A stretch of DNA of 64,000 nt from Brevibacterium spongiae (GCF_026168515.1 NZ_CP093443.1:1116001-1180000), one strand, 5' to 3'; numbered from the stretch's first letter, positions 46,310 to 55,207 are shown. A program made the numbers and translations. Notes: a model not told the origin generated them from the sequence alone.

Positions 46310-47146
46310 TTACGATGCGCTTTGCAACCACTCGTCGAGCGCCCCAATCACACAGGCCGGGTCGATAATGAGCCGTTGCACGTAGTGCTTCGCCGTCGCC
46401 CCAACCTCAGAGTGCCCAAGCTGCTGGGACGCATCGTCCATGCCGTCCGCGGTGTAGATCGTCGTGACGACAGTCTTGTGGATCGTCTTCGACGTCTCCC
46501 AATCAAGCTTCGCGATCTTCCGCACTTGCCGGAAATGCGCCCGATAGTTCGACGGATCCCGCCAAGTACCGGTCTCGGACGCGAACACCGCCTCCGATTC
46601 CGACCTGAACTCCCGGTCCTCAAACTGTCGCCGCAAGATTTCAGCCGCGATAGTCGGCAGGTACAGGATCCGTTTCGAGGTCTCCGACTTCGGTGCCAAC
46701 TGATACTGCATCCCACCACCATCCGCTCCCAGAGTGACGGTGCCCATGACTGAGATCGTCGGGGGAGTGGCTTCGAGGTCGACGTCGTCCCAACGAATGG
46801 CGAGGAGTTCACCGATGCGAACACCGGTGCCGAGCAAGCCGGCACCGCAAAAACCGAGACCGGGGTGATATGCGGTGTCGCACACGAACGACTTCCACCG
46901 GCCTTGCCGGCGTTCGAACGCGAACCGTTCCGCTCGTAGCCGCCTGACCCGTTCCACAACGTCCGGGGCGTAACAGTAGGCCGCGTCCGTATCCACCAGC
47001 CCATCGAGCACGACAGTGTACTTCTCGACCGGTACGTTGATGCGCCGGCACAACGCGTCACGCGCAGCCACGGTGTGCGTGGTCTTCTCCGGATCGAGGA
47101 TCAACCGATCATGCTCGGAGGGCTCATGCACAGTGCCAGGAACCAT
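46310..47146 (-). pseudogene. decayed tyrosine recombinase (phage-type integrase)
   Basis: The 278-residue frame matches the catalytic half of actinobacterial integrases. Box I arginine is present (LLGTGVRIGELLAIRWDDVDL), as are the lysine region (APKSETSKR), GTWRDPSNYRAHFRQVR, LGHSEVGATAKHYVQR with the second His, and the nucleophile Tyr. The H-x-x-R box is broken: where relatives read P-H-T-F-R-K-T, this reads S-K-T-I-H-K-T, so both catalytic His and Arg are gone. The N-terminal SAM-like and arm-binding domains are largely absent, and the first 80 residues align poorly with the family. It is therefore probably inactive. It lies next to tRNA-Thr, the usual integrase-attachment site arrangement. 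Confidence 0.75.
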
Positions 47147-47274
47147 AGACGCCAGTGTGGCACAACGGGTGAAATTTCATACTTTTAGAGGATGCGAAAA
47201 AGGACCAGCCCTAAGTACGCTCAAAATGCCTCACCCGACGGCTGCATTTTGATACGAGACTGAAGGATTCGAAC

Positions 47275-47961
47275 ATGGCCTTTCCTAGTGCCAAATCCAG
47301 GGCGCTTTTCGCAATTCCACTTGTATGTGTGATCGCGTTCACTGGAATCGGAGCCGCATCCGCGGATGATGACCAGGCAGAGCTCTCCTTACCGGACTCA
47401 ACGTCCGAACTCTCTGAAGAGAAATCCGAAGATGCGGTGGTCTACAGTGCTGACCTGTCTTCAGTCAAAATTCTCGACTCGGAAAGTCCGACAGCCGAGT
47501 CCGTTGAGCCGCAAGCCGCGGGCCGCTACATTGAATGTAAACTCGGCGTCCACAATGTGCACGGTTCCCACCACGTGAAGGGAACGATCAATGGAACAGC
47601 TAGCGTGAACTGCAAATACCTTAATGGCGGTAAAGCGAAGGTGTCGGCGCTCGGCTTGAGCTACTCTCTGATCCGAGTTAGCCCGAAGAACAAGCAGTGG
47701 GCCGCTGGCATGAAGAACAACTCGAACAAGACCTCAATCTCGAACAACCGAGTTGTCTCTTGCAGCGCGGGAGCGGGTAGGTTCCAGGGTTGGGCTCAGG
47801 CTGTCATGCGGCCGCCGAAAGGCTACAAACTGGCAACGGCTCCAACGAAGGCGAAGTATGGCAAATCGGCCTGGGTGGCCTGCGGAAAGAAGGGCAACCC
47901 GAAATCTGCTACGAATGATGTAAGCGAAGAGATCACAGCGACCTTCGCGCCAGCCGAGTGA
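47275..47961 (+). CDS. exported protein of unknown function
   Basis: This 228-residue protein has a clear signal peptide (LFAIPLVCVIAFTGIGAASA, cleavage after ASA near residue 30), an acidic Ser/Glu-rich propeptide-like stretch to about residue 82, and a basic mature domain. That domain (GRYIECKLGVHNVHG...) contains four cysteines (ECKL, NCKY, SCSAG, ACGKK), enough for two disulphides, and many Gly, Lys, Asn and Ser residues. I recognise no family. Base composition is visibly more AT-rich than the neighbours. It overlaps the next gene by four bases, so the two belong together. It lies on the distal side of the recombinase remnant. Confidence 0.7.
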   Translation: MAFPSAKSRALFAIPLVCVIAFTGIGAASADDDQAELSLPDSTSELSEEKSEDAVVYSADLSSVKILDSESPTAESVEPQAAGRYIECKLGVHNVHGSHHVKGTINGTASVNCKYLNGGKAKVSALGLSYSLIRVSPKNKQWAAGMKNNSNKTSISNNRVVSCSAGAGRFQGWAQAVMRPPKGYKLATAPTKAKYGKSAWVACGKKGNPKSATNDVSEEITATFAPAE

Positions 47962-48293
47962 GACGGATTGAGATGAGAGCGGACGAAACAGTTCATTCTG
48001 AAGGGTCGTGCGTTGATGACTCGCCAACTTACCGAGTCAACTTCTGGGAGAGCAGTGGAAGAGAATCCTGGAATCTCGAAGCGTTCGTACTTTCAGGGGC
48101 CAGGGACCTACAGGAAGTCCTCAACTGGATAGAAAGTAACGAGAACGGCCGCCGAGTAGAGTTGTTTGTTGAACTCGACGACGAACCGTTTACCTCATTC
48201 GGCACGCCGAGGAAGTCTGATCTAGTCCGCCTGCAAGGCATTGACCCGAACGAGGACGAAGCTGAATCCGCGTTCGCGGTTGTCCCTGAATAG
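47958..48293 (+). CDS. small acidic cytoplasmic protein of unknown function
   Basis: This 111-residue protein starts at a GTG overlapping the exported-protein stop (GTGA); an ATG at 47973 is an alternative start. It has no signal peptide or membrane span. The core YRVNFWESSGRESWNLEAFVL followed by DLQEVLNWIESNENGRRVELFVELDD and TPRKSDLVRLQGIDPNE looks like a compact alpha/beta domain, strongly acidic overall. I do not recognise it. Paired translation with a secreted protein suggests an immunity or regulatory partner, which is only a guess. Confidence 0.6.
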   Translation: MRRIEMRADETVHSEGSCVDDSPTYRVNFWESSGRESWNLEAFVLSGARDLQEVLNWIESNENGRRVELFVELDDEPFTSFGTPRKSDLVRLQGIDPNEDEAESAFAVVPE

Positions 48294-48349
48294 CAGTGCC
48301 CTTTATCGCACTAATCGCGGCCCCATTTCGCTCAGAATGAGCGTCTAAG

Positions 48350-48375
48350 CGGCCCGCGCTCGTTAGCGCGGGCCG
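48350..48375. terminator. hairpin terminator between convergent genes
   Basis: CGGCCCGCGCT (48350-48360) and AGCGCGGGCCG (48365-48375) pair across CGTT; TTCGTGTTT follows on the plus strand. It can serve the acidic-protein gene and the convergent exported-protein gene. Confidence 0.75.
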
Positions 48376-48417
48376 TTCGTGTTTCCGCGTTTAGTGCAGT
48401 GAGACTATTCGCCGGGG

Positions 48418-48831
48418 TCAGCGCTTCTTCACAGGCTTGAATGACGTGGAGCACTTCCATGTCGTCTTGCCCTTCTTCGCCGTCACCGTCACCTTGACCG
48501 ACTTGCCGGGCGTAGCTCCCGAAATGTAATACTTCAGCGAGGCCTTGCCCTTGGATGAGGCGGTGGCCTTCTTCTTCTTCTTCGTCGTCTTGTAGTGAGC
48601 GAGCGTCTCGACCTTGGCCTTCGACCCGACCTTCGAGACGTTGACCCAGGTATTCGAGTACTGGCGCGGCTTCGAATTCGACATCTTCACGGCGCACTTC
48701 TTCGTGGCGGCATCGGCCGGCGGCGCGTCGAGCACGATGGGGCTGGCGAGCAGACCCATGGCCAGGAACAGCGCCAGGAACTTCGCGCCCCATCGGGCGG
48801 ACAGGAATCGGGCAGGAATGATCGCGGTCAT
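48418..48831 (-). CDS. small basic exported protein, unknown function
   Basis: I start at the ATG at 48831 (MTAIIPARFLSARW), preceded by GGAG, for 137 residues. The signal peptide is FLALFLAMGLLASPIVLDAPPADAA with cleavage near residue 42. The mature part is short and very basic, with runs such as KTTKKKKKATASSKGKASLKY and two cysteines (KKCAVK, WKCSTS), one near each end, that could form a single disulphide. The repeat-like beta pattern VKVTVTAKKGKTTWKC suggests a small Ig-like or bacterial beta-sandwich domain. No family is recognised. Confidence 0.7.
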   Translation of the reverse strand: MTAIIPARFLSARWGAKFLALFLAMGLLASPIVLDAPPADAATKKCAVKMSNSKPRQYSNTWVNVSKVGSKAKVETLAHYKTTKKKKKATASSKGKASLKYYISGATPGKSVKVTVTAKKGKTTWKCSTSFKPVKKR

Positions 48832-48926
48832 GATTCTCCAGGAGGCTAAGAGTGTTAGGTGGCTCAATGATAATGACTGCGGGCGTGATTTATAAAGTTA
48901 GAGCCACATGCTCCCGAAGAAGGAAG

Positions 48927-49688
48927 TCAGGAGGAGAGTCGTCCGACCGCGATCTCGGCGATGGGTTTGAGGATCTTCTCTTCGCTCATCGTCATGAAGC
49001 CCTCGGTGTCGCTGGAGTAATCGATCTCTTCGCCGTTGACCGAGTAGAGGCTGCCCTCGGGGTGACCGTACTGTTCGTAAAGTCGTGCGTCGATGTTCAT
49101 CTCGAACACGATGTTCTCCAGCCCGCACGTAATGTTCTGCGGTGCCTGCACGCACTTGGCCTCGCCGAGGTCGAACTTCTCCTCACCTTGCGGCAGCTCG
49201 CCATTCTTCTTGATGTAGTCGGCATCGCCGGCTTGCAGGATTCGGGTGGTGAGGTTGACGACCACATTGCCGTCGTCCAGTCTCAGCCCGTCGAGGTCAA
49301 AGCCGGTGCTCGTCAGGCACATGCCTTCCGGGATGGTGTTCTCCTCATTGCCGCCGCCGGATCCGATGGAGATGATCGTCATCTTCGTTGGGGTGGGCTT
49401 CTGCCCGATTTCGACCACGCCGGGGAGTACCGCCTTGACAGACTCCTCGTCGGTCAGTGCGCAGGCCGAGGGCCACTTGTCGAACTCGAAAGCGCCCGAG
49501 GAGTGGGTCGGCAGGTCCAGATCGATCGGCTTGCCCTCATAGTCGGGCTGCGAAACGACTTCGATCGGATCCGCGTCCCCGCCGCCGTCGGCCGAGTTCG
49601 ATGAACCCCCGCCGCAGGCCGATAGACCGATGAGGGCAGCCCCCGCCGCCACCGCTGTATATGCCCGGGAGCGACGTGATGAGATCAA
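48927..49688 (-). CDS. lipoprotein of unknown function (DUF3558-like)
   Basis: This 253-residue protein has a signal peptide with lipobox IGLSAC near residue 25, then a Gly/Ser/Asn linker. The mature domain contains four further cysteines (SACALT, GMCLTS, AKCVQ, NITCGL). The pattern FDKWPSACALTDEESVKAVLPG, with a later region YEQYGHPEGSLYSV, resembles actinobacterial DUF3558 surface lipoproteins; that is a tentative match. It is anchored on the outer face of the membrane. No clear operon partner is visible. Confidence 0.75.
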   Translation of the reverse strand: MISSRRSRAYTAVAAGAALIGLSACGGGSSNSADGGGDADPIEVVSQPDYEGKPIDLDLPTHSSGAFEFDKWPSACALTDEESVKAVLPGVVEIGQKPTPTKMTIISIGSGGGNEENTIPEGMCLTSTGFDLDGLRLDDGNVVVNLTTRILQAGDADYIKKNGELPQGEEKFDLGEAKCVQAPQNITCGLENIVFEMNIDARLYEQYGHPEGSLYSVNGEEIDYSSDTEGFMTMSEEKILKPIAEIAVGRLSS

Positions 49689-49896
49689 GTGAGTCCTCGT
49701 TTTCGCAATGATGAATGCTCTCAGGCGTCGACTCTACTTGTTCCGAAGGTATCCGGTTGTTCTGGAGACGTCCGGTTGTGCTGAAGCTGTCTGTGCAGAA
49801 TCTCGCGGCGTCGCCCCGGGCCGTCGCATGCCCTTCTGGACTGAAACTCGACCGTCTGTCAAAGGCTCCTGACGCGGCCGAGACCTGCCGTCCGTC

Positions 49897-49912
49897 TGTG
49901 TTGACCCTCACA
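49897..49912. promoter_or_regulatory. CRP/GlxR-type binding site before fadA
   Basis: TGTGTTGACCCTCACA matches TGTGA-N6-TCACA at nine of ten informative bases. It overlaps a TTGACC that could be the -35 element, with TATTGA 15 bases on, so a bound regulator should affect initiation directly. The fadA ATG is 66 bases downstream. Confidence 0.65.
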
Positions 49913-49977
49913 GCAATCTGGTATTGAATGGTGATGGCAGAAGTTACTGAACGATCGATCAGCATTGTGGGGACCAC

Positions 49978-51186
49978 ATGAGCGAAGCGTACATCTATGA
50001 TGCGGTGCGCACGCCGCGCGGAAAGAACCGCGGCGGAGCGCTGCACAGCGTCAAACCCATCGATCTCGTGACCGGGCTCATCGACGCCCTGCGCGAGCGC
50101 AACCCGGACCTGGACGACAAGGCCATCGACGACATGGTGCTCGGCGTTGTGTCCCCGGTCGGCGAACAGGGCTCCGACATCGCCCGCGTCGCCGCCATCG
50201 TCGCAGGACTCGACGAGTCCGTCGCCGGCGTCCAGGTCAACCGCTTCTGCGGCTCCGGCCTCGAAGCCGTCAACCTCGCCGCGCAGAAGGTGGGCAGCGG
50301 ATTCGAGAACCTCGTCCTCGCCGGTGGTGTCGAGTCCATGTCGCGCGTTCCCCTCGGATCCGACGGTGGTGCCTGGGCGCAGGATCCGACGACGAACTAC
50401 GACACCTACTTCGTCCCACAGGGAATCGGCGCCGACCTCATCGCGACCACCGAGGGATTCAGCCGCACCGACGTCGATGAATTCGCCGCTGAGTCGCAGA
50501 AGCGTGCGGCCAACGCCTGGGACAACGGCTATTTCGACCGTTCGATCATCCCTGTCAAGGACATCAACGGTGTGACCCTGCTCGACACCGACGAACACAT
50601 GCGCCCCGGCTCGACTGTGGAATCGCTGTCGACGTTGAACCCGGCCTTCGCCAAGCTCGCCGCGCAGACCGGATTCGACGAGGTGGCTCTGCAGAAGTAC
50701 CACTGGATCGAAGCCATCGACCACGTCCACACCGCAGCGAACTCCTCGGGAATCGTCGACGGAGCCTCGCTCGTCATCCTCGGCGACGAAGCAGTGGGCC
50801 AGACGATGGGAATGAAGCCCCGCGCCCGCATCGTCTCCACCGCAGTCACCGGCTCCGAACCCACCATCATGCTCACCGGGCCAACCCCGGCAACGAAGAA
50901 GGCCCTCGACAAGGCCGGAATGACCGTCGACGACATCGACCTGTTCGAGCTCAACGAGGCATTCGCCGCCGTCGTCCTCAAGTGGATGAAGGACCTCAAC
51001 ATCCCCCACGACAAGGTCAACGTCAACGGCGGAGCCATCGCCATGGGCCACCCGCTGGGTGCGACCGGGGCCATGATTCTGGGCACCGTGCTCGACGAAC
51101 TCGAGCGCCGCGACCTCAAGCGTGGACTCGTCACCCTGTGCATCGGCGCAGGCATGGGCATCGCGACGATCATCGAAAGGGTCTGA
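49978..51186 (+). CDS. fadA: acetyl-CoA C-acyltransferase (thiolase)
   Basis: Thiolase cleaves 3-ketoacyl-CoA with CoA in the last step of beta-oxidation. The 402-residue protein starts [16 protein letters not shown]. The nucleophile is C91 in [16 protein letters not shown], the base H358 is in [16 protein letters not shown], and the second cysteine C388 is in [10 protein letters not shown]. The [11 protein letters not shown] motif is intact. Its stop is one base from the next gene's ATG (TGACATG), giving the usual FadA-FadB pair of the multienzyme complex. Confidence 0.96.
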   Translation: MSEAYIYDAVRTPRGKNRGGALHSVKPIDLVTGLIDALRERNPDLDDKAIDDMVLGVVSPVGEQGSDIARVAAIVAGLDESVAGVQVNRFCGSGLEAVNLAAQKVGSGFENLVLAGGVESMSRVPLGSDGGAWAQDPTTNYDTYFVPQGIGADLIATTEGFSRTDVDEFAAESQKRAANAWDNGYFDRSIIPVKDINGVTLLDTDEHMRPGSTVESLSTLNPAFAKLAAQTGFDEVALQKYHWIEAIDHVHTAANSSGIVDGASLVILGDEAVGQTMGMKPRARIVSTAVTGSEPTIMLTGPTPATKKALDKAGMTVDDIDLFELNEAFAAVVLKWMKDLNIPHDKVNVNGGAIAMGHPLGATGAMILGTVLDELERRDLKRGLVTLCIGAGMGIATIIERV

Positions 51187-51187
51187 C

Positions 51188-53365
51188 ATGACGAACACTG
51201 AAACGAATGCTGCCGACTACCAGCGCACAACCGATGCCGATGGCATCGTCACCGTCGTCATCGACGAGCCGGGTGCCAAGGTCAACACCATGAACGACTA
51301 TTTCGCCGCCGCCCTCGAGGCGACCGTGGAATGGCTCGAGGCCAACGTCGATGACATCACCGGTGTCGTCCTCACCTCTCCGAAGAAGACCTTCTTCGCC
51401 GGTGGCAACCTCAACAAGCTGCGTGAAGCCGACCCGGCCAATGCCGCAGAGGAGTTCGCGACCGTTGAGCACCTCAAGAAGGTGCTGCGCCGCCTCGAGA
51501 CCTTCGGCAAACCCGTTGTCGCCGCCCTCGGCGGCGCGGCCCTGGGCGGCGGACTCGAACTCGCCCTGGCCGCCCACCATCGGATCGCGGCCGACGACAA
51601 CCCGAGCGCCCGCTTCGGCTTCCCCGAAGTCTCCCTCGGACTGCTGCCCGGAGGCGGCGGCGTCGCCCGCTCGGTGCGCATGCTCGGCATCCAGGACGCA
51701 CTGCAGAAGGCGATCCTGCCTTCGACGAAGTTCAAGGCCGCCGACGCTCAGGCGCTGGGACTCATCGACGAACTCGCTCCAGCGGCCGAACTCGAAGCGC
51801 GGGCGAAAGCCTGGATCAAGGAGAACCCGGAGGCCGTGCAGCCCTGGGACGTCAAGGGCTTCAAGATCCCCGGCGGATCCCCCTCCTCGCCGAAGATCGG
51901 CGCCATGCTTCCCGCGCTGCCGTCCCTGCTGCGCAAGCAGGGCAAGGGTGCGCCGATGCCGGCTCCGCGCGCCGTGGTCGCCGCAGCCGTCGAAGGCGCG
52001 CAGGTCGACATCGACACAGCAATGACGGTCGAATCCCGCTACTTCGTCAATCTCACCCACACCCCGGTGGCGAAGAACATGATCAAGGCGTTCTTCTTCG
52101 ACCTCGGCCACATCAACTCCGGAGGCTCCCGCCCCGACGGCTTCACGCCTCGACCCGTGAAGAAGCTCGGCGTGATCGGCGCCGGAATGATGGGTGCCGC
52201 GATCGCCTACAGCGCCGCGAAGTCGGGCATCGACGTCGTGCTCAAGGACGTCGAACTCGTCAACGCCGAGAAGGGCAAGGCCTACGCCGCCAAGCGTGAG
52301 GAATCGGCCCTGGCCAAGGGCAAGACCACCGAGGAGAAGTCCAAGGCTGTCCTCGATCGGATCACCCCGAGTGCGTCGGCCGAGGACTTCGCCGACGTCG
52401 ACTTCGTCATCGAAGCGGTCTTCGAATCCGTCGACCTCAAGCAGAAGGTCTTCGGCGAGATCCAGGACATCGTCGAACCCGATGCAGTTCTCGGTTCGAA
52501 CACCTCGACCCTGCCGATCACTGAGCTGGCCAAGGGAGTGAACCGGGACAAGGACTTCATCGGCGTCCACTTCTTCTCACCCGCCGACAAGATGCCGCTG
52601 GTCGAGATCATCTGCGGTGAGAACACCTCCGATGAGGTCCTCGCCCGCACCTTCGACCTCGTGCAGCAGATCAAGAAGACACCGATCGTCGTCAACGACT
52701 CACGCGGATTCTTCACCTCCCGCGTCATCGGCACCTTCATCGCCGAGGCGGTCGCCGCCGTCGGCGAAGGCGTGGAGCCGGCGAGCGTCGAACAGGCAGC
52801 GCTGCAGGCCGGATACCCCACCGGTGCCCTGCAGCTGCTCGACGAGCTGACGCTCACGCTGTCGCAGAAGATCAACCAGGAGACCCGCGATGCGGTCGAG
52901 GCCGCCGGCGGCACCTGGGTCGAGCACCCCTCAGAGGCGGTCTTCAACTGGATGGTCGAGCAGGGGCGCACCGGACGCAAGGACGGCGCCGGCTTCTACG
53001 ACTACGACGAGTCCGGCAAGCGCACCGCGCTGTGGCAGGGTGTGCGTGAGAAGTACGAGTCCGGGTCGAACGATCAGCCCTTCGCCGACCTGCAGGAGCG
53101 CATGCTCTTCGCCGAGGCGATCGAAACGATCAAATGCCTCGACGAGGGTGTGCTGACCTCGGTGCCGGATGCGAACATCGGATCGATCTTCGGCATCGGA
53201 TTCCCCGCCTGGACCGGCGGCGTCCTCCAGTACGTCAACCAGTACGAGGGCGGACTTGCCGGCTTCGTCGAGCGCGCGAATGATCTCGCCGCGAAGTACG
53301 GCGAGCACTTCACTCCGCCGGCCTCCCTGGTCGAGCGGGCGAAGACCGGTCAGACCTACGAATGA
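51188..53365 (+). CDS. fadB: fatty acid oxidation complex: enoyl-CoA hydratase / 3-hydroxyacyl-CoA dehydrogenase
   Basis: This 725-residue bifunctional enzyme carries out two steps of beta-oxidation. Residues 1-190 are the crotonase domain with the oxyanion loops FFAGGNLNKL and GGAALGGGLELALAAHH and the catalytic Glu region FGFPEVSLGLLPGGGG. A linker leads to the Rossmann domain (KLGVIGAGMMGAAIAYSAA near residue 328). The dehydrogenase His and motif lie in IGVHFFSPADKMPLVEII, and the C-terminal domain includes NDSRGFFTSRV. The ATG at 51188 directly follows the fadA stop. The C-terminus is complete (ASLVERAKTGQTYE). Confidence 0.96.
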   Translation: MTNTETNAADYQRTTDADGIVTVVIDEPGAKVNTMNDYFAAALEATVEWLEANVDDITGVVLTSPKKTFFAGGNLNKLREADPANAAEEFATVEHLKKVLRRLETFGKPVVAALGGAALGGGLELALAAHHRIAADDNPSARFGFPEVSLGLLPGGGGVARSVRMLGIQDALQKAILPSTKFKAADAQALGLIDELAPAAELEARAKAWIKENPEAVQPWDVKGFKIPGGSPSSPKIGAMLPALPSLLRKQGKGAPMPAPRAVVAAAVEGAQVDIDTAMTVESRYFVNLTHTPVAKNMIKAFFFDLGHINSGGSRPDGFTPRPVKKLGVIGAGMMGAAIAYSAAKSGIDVVLKDVELVNAEKGKAYAAKREESALAKGKTTEEKSKAVLDRITPSASAEDFADVDFVIEAVFESVDLKQKVFGEIQDIVEPDAVLGSNTSTLPITELAKGVNRDKDFIGVHFFSPADKMPLVEIICGENTSDEVLARTFDLVQQIKKTPIVVNDSRGFFTSRVIGTFIAEAVAAVGEGVEPASVEQAALQAGYPTGALQLLDELTLTLSQKINQETRDAVEAAGGTWVEHPSEAVFNWMVEQGRTGRKDGAGFYDYDESGKRTALWQGVREKYESGSNDQPFADLQERMLFAEAIETIKCLDEGVLTSVPDANIGSIFGIGFPAWTGGVLQYVNQYEGGLAGFVERANDLAAKYGEHFTPPASLVERAKTGQTYE

Positions 53366-53434
53366 TTCGCAGGTCTTGTGAGGGCGGACTGCCAGGGCAA
53401 TCGCCGAGGCGGTCGGCCCCGCAGGAATAGCCCG

Positions 53435-53500
53435 ATGGCCTTCCGGTGTTGTCCAGTCACACTGTCACCTCAGTGCGACTGACACCAACCGGAAGGCCAT
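53435..53500 (+). promoter_or_regulatory. long hairpin covering the ribosome binding site of the next gene
   Basis: Two 30-base arms (53435-53464 and 53471-53500) pair through 13 outer base pairs (ATGGCCTTCCGGT / ACCGGAAGGCCAT), a six-base internal mismatch, and 10 of 11 inner positions, with a TCACCT loop. The right arm contains GGAAGG (53491-53496), the ribosome binding site for the ATG at 53505. It may be a terminator for fadAB, a translational switch, or both. Confidence 0.6.
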
Positions 53501-53504
53501 TGCT

Positions 53505-54425
53505 ATGCGCGCAGCCGTCTACGACGCCTACACCGAGAACTTCGACGACATCACCGTCCGTGATCTGCCCGATCCGAAACTGCCGCCCGCCTCGGTGCTC
53601 ATCGAGGTCAAGGCCGCCGGGGTCAACCCGGTCGATTGGAAGCTCGTCGGCGGTCACCTCGACGCGTTCATGCCCACTCAGTTCCCCGTCACCCCGGGGT
53701 GGGACGTCGCCGGGGTGGTCGTCGGACTCGGCTTCGACACCCCGGAATTCTCCATCGGCGATGAGGTCATCGCCTACGCACGCAAGGACGTTCTGAGCAC
53801 AGGAACTTTCGCAGAGAAGGTCGCCGTGCCGGTTCGGGCGGTCGCGGCGAAGCCGAAGAGCCTCAGCTGGGAGCAGGCCGGAGCGCTTCCGCTCGCCGGC
53901 GGCACGGCGCTGCGCACCCTCAATTCCCTCGGGGCTCTCGAGGGTCGCACGGTGCTCATCCACGGCGCAGCCGGAGGAGTGGGCGGCTTCGCGGTGCAGA
54001 TCGCTCGCGCAGCGGGCGCCCGCGTCATCGGCACCGCCTCGGAGGCCAACCACGACTATCTGCGCGGACTCGGCGCCGAACCCGTCACCTACGGCGAAGG
54101 GCTGGCCGAACGCGTGCTCGCCGCAGCCGGCGGGAAGGTCGACGGAGTTGCCGACTTCGTTGGGGGAGTCCTCGATGACACGCTGGCCGTGCTCGCCGAG
54201 GACGGCAGCCATGCCTCCGTGGCCGATCCGACGGTCGCCGAACACGGCGGTCGCTACATCTGGGTGCGTCCCGACGGGGACGAGACCGCCCGACTCGGCC
54301 TCCTCGTCGATGAAGGCAAACTGTCCGTCGACATCGCGCAGACCTACGGCCTCGACGAGGTTCCGCAGGCGTTCAAGGACAGCGCCACCGGGCACGTGCG
54401 CGGCAAGCTCGTCATCGTCCCCTGA
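53505..54425 (+). CDS. zinc-free MDR family NADPH:quinone oxidoreductase-like protein
   Basis: This 306-residue medium-chain reductase has the GroES-like front with ADH-type AAGVNPVDWKLVGG and FPVTPGWDVAGVVVG. The nucleotide-binding motif is VLIHGAAGGVGGFAVQIARAAGARVIGTAS. Zinc-ligand cysteines are absent, as in quinone reductases and enoyl reductases of the group. The physiological substrate is unknown. The start ATG at 53505 is eight bases after GGAAGG, which lies in a hairpin. It is convergent with the TetR gene, with TGAGTTC / GAACTCA (54439-54461) between them. Confidence 0.9.
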   Translation: MRAAVYDAYTENFDDITVRDLPDPKLPPASVLIEVKAAGVNPVDWKLVGGHLDAFMPTQFPVTPGWDVAGVVVGLGFDTPEFSIGDEVIAYARKDVLSTGTFAEKVAVPVRAVAAKPKSLSWEQAGALPLAGGTALRTLNSLGALEGRTVLIHGAAGGVGGFAVQIARAAGARVIGTASEANHDYLRGLGAEPVTYGEGLAERVLAAAGGKVDGVADFVGGVLDDTLAVLAEDGSHASVADPTVAEHGGRYIWVRPDGDETARLGLLVDEGKLSVDIAQTYGLDEVPQAFKDSATGHVRGKLVIVP

Positions 54426-54458
54426 GGCTCACGTCGGGTGAGTTCCTGAGCTGAGAAC

Positions 54459-55103
54459 TCAGCTGATCTCCAGTGCGGCCGCCGCTGCTGCACGCAGTTC
54501 GACCCCGACCACCTCGGCGCTGGAGCGCCGGGCCTGGTGCGGGGTCGAATTCATCATCCCGAACACCGCGTGGACCCGGACCGTCGACGTCTCAAGCGTC
54601 CAGCCCGGGTGTGCTGCCCGGACGACCTCGGCCCAGCGGCTGACATAAGCACGCTGCAGGCGGCGCACCGTCCGGCGAGACTCCTCCGGCAGAGCCGCGA
54701 GGTCGCGGTCCTGGATCCGGATGAGCTCGGGCTCGCTCATCGCGAACCCGACATGGAAGTCGATGAGGCGGCGCAGCGTCTCAGCTGCTTCCGCGGAATC
54801 GGGGGCGGCCGCCTCGGCGACGATCCTCTCCCCACCCGACTGCAGGTATTCCGAGATGCCGACGAGGAGCTCCTCGAGCACGGCCTCCTTCGACGAGAAA
54901 TGCCGGTAGACGGCCGGGGCCGAGATCCCGGCCCCCTTGCCCAAGTCATCGAGCCTCACCCCGTGGAAGCCGTGGCGGGCGTAGAGCGTCTTGGCCACGG
55001 CCAGCAGCTGCTCGCGTCGCGCCGCCTTCGCCTCTGCCCGGGTGGGCGCCTTCGGCAGGCCGGTCGAACCCGTCTGCGCCGCGCTCTCATCGGTCGTGCC
55101 CAT
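54459..55103 (-). CDS. TetR family transcriptional repressor
   Basis: I start at the ATG at 55103 (MGTTDESAAQTG, 214 residues), which follows AAGGGAGG; an upstream in-frame start at 55136 is possible. The N-terminal HTH is complete: AARREQLLAVAKTLYARHGFHGVRLDDLGKGAGISAPAVYRHFSSKEAVLEE. The C-terminal ligand domain resembles repressors of actinobacterial fatty-acid/branched-chain catabolism (TetR/KstR-like with ALPEESRRTVRRLQRAYV). It is divergent from the carboxylase operon and the shared gap has a 22-bp operator, so it very likely represses that operon and itself. The inducer is probably an acyl-CoA, by inference. Confidence 0.9.
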   Translation of the reverse strand: MGTTDESAAQTGSTGLPKAPTRAEAKAARREQLLAVAKTLYARHGFHGVRLDDLGKGAGISAPAVYRHFSSKEAVLEELLVGISEYLQSGGERIVAEAAAPDSAEAAETLRRLIDFHVGFAMSEPELIRIQDRDLAALPEESRRTVRRLQRAYVSRWAEVVRAAHPGWTLETSTVRVHAVFGMMNSTPHQARRSSAEVVGVELRAAAAAALEIS

Positions 55104-55173
55104 GACCTCGCCTCCCTTCACACGCTCCGTGCTCACGCATTGTCACTTTCGTCTGTGAGCAGTATCATAGCAG

Positions 55174-55195
55174 TCAGTTAACTGATATTAACTGA
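55174..55195. promoter_or_regulatory. TetR operator between divergent genes
   Basis: TCAGTTAA (55174-55181) and TTAACTGA (55188-55195) form a perfect inverted repeat with a six-base spacer, CTGATA. It is the only AT-rich palindrome in the gap and lies 12 bases before the carboxylase ATG, where bound repressor would block transcription. Confidence 0.75.
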
Positions 55196-55207
55196 AATGA
55201 GGATGGA

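Noticed and set aside
46240..49700. Intact prophage or integrative element
   Set aside because: Apart from the damaged recombinase there are no phage, plasmid or conjugation genes, and no second attachment repeat is visible; it is at most a remnant.
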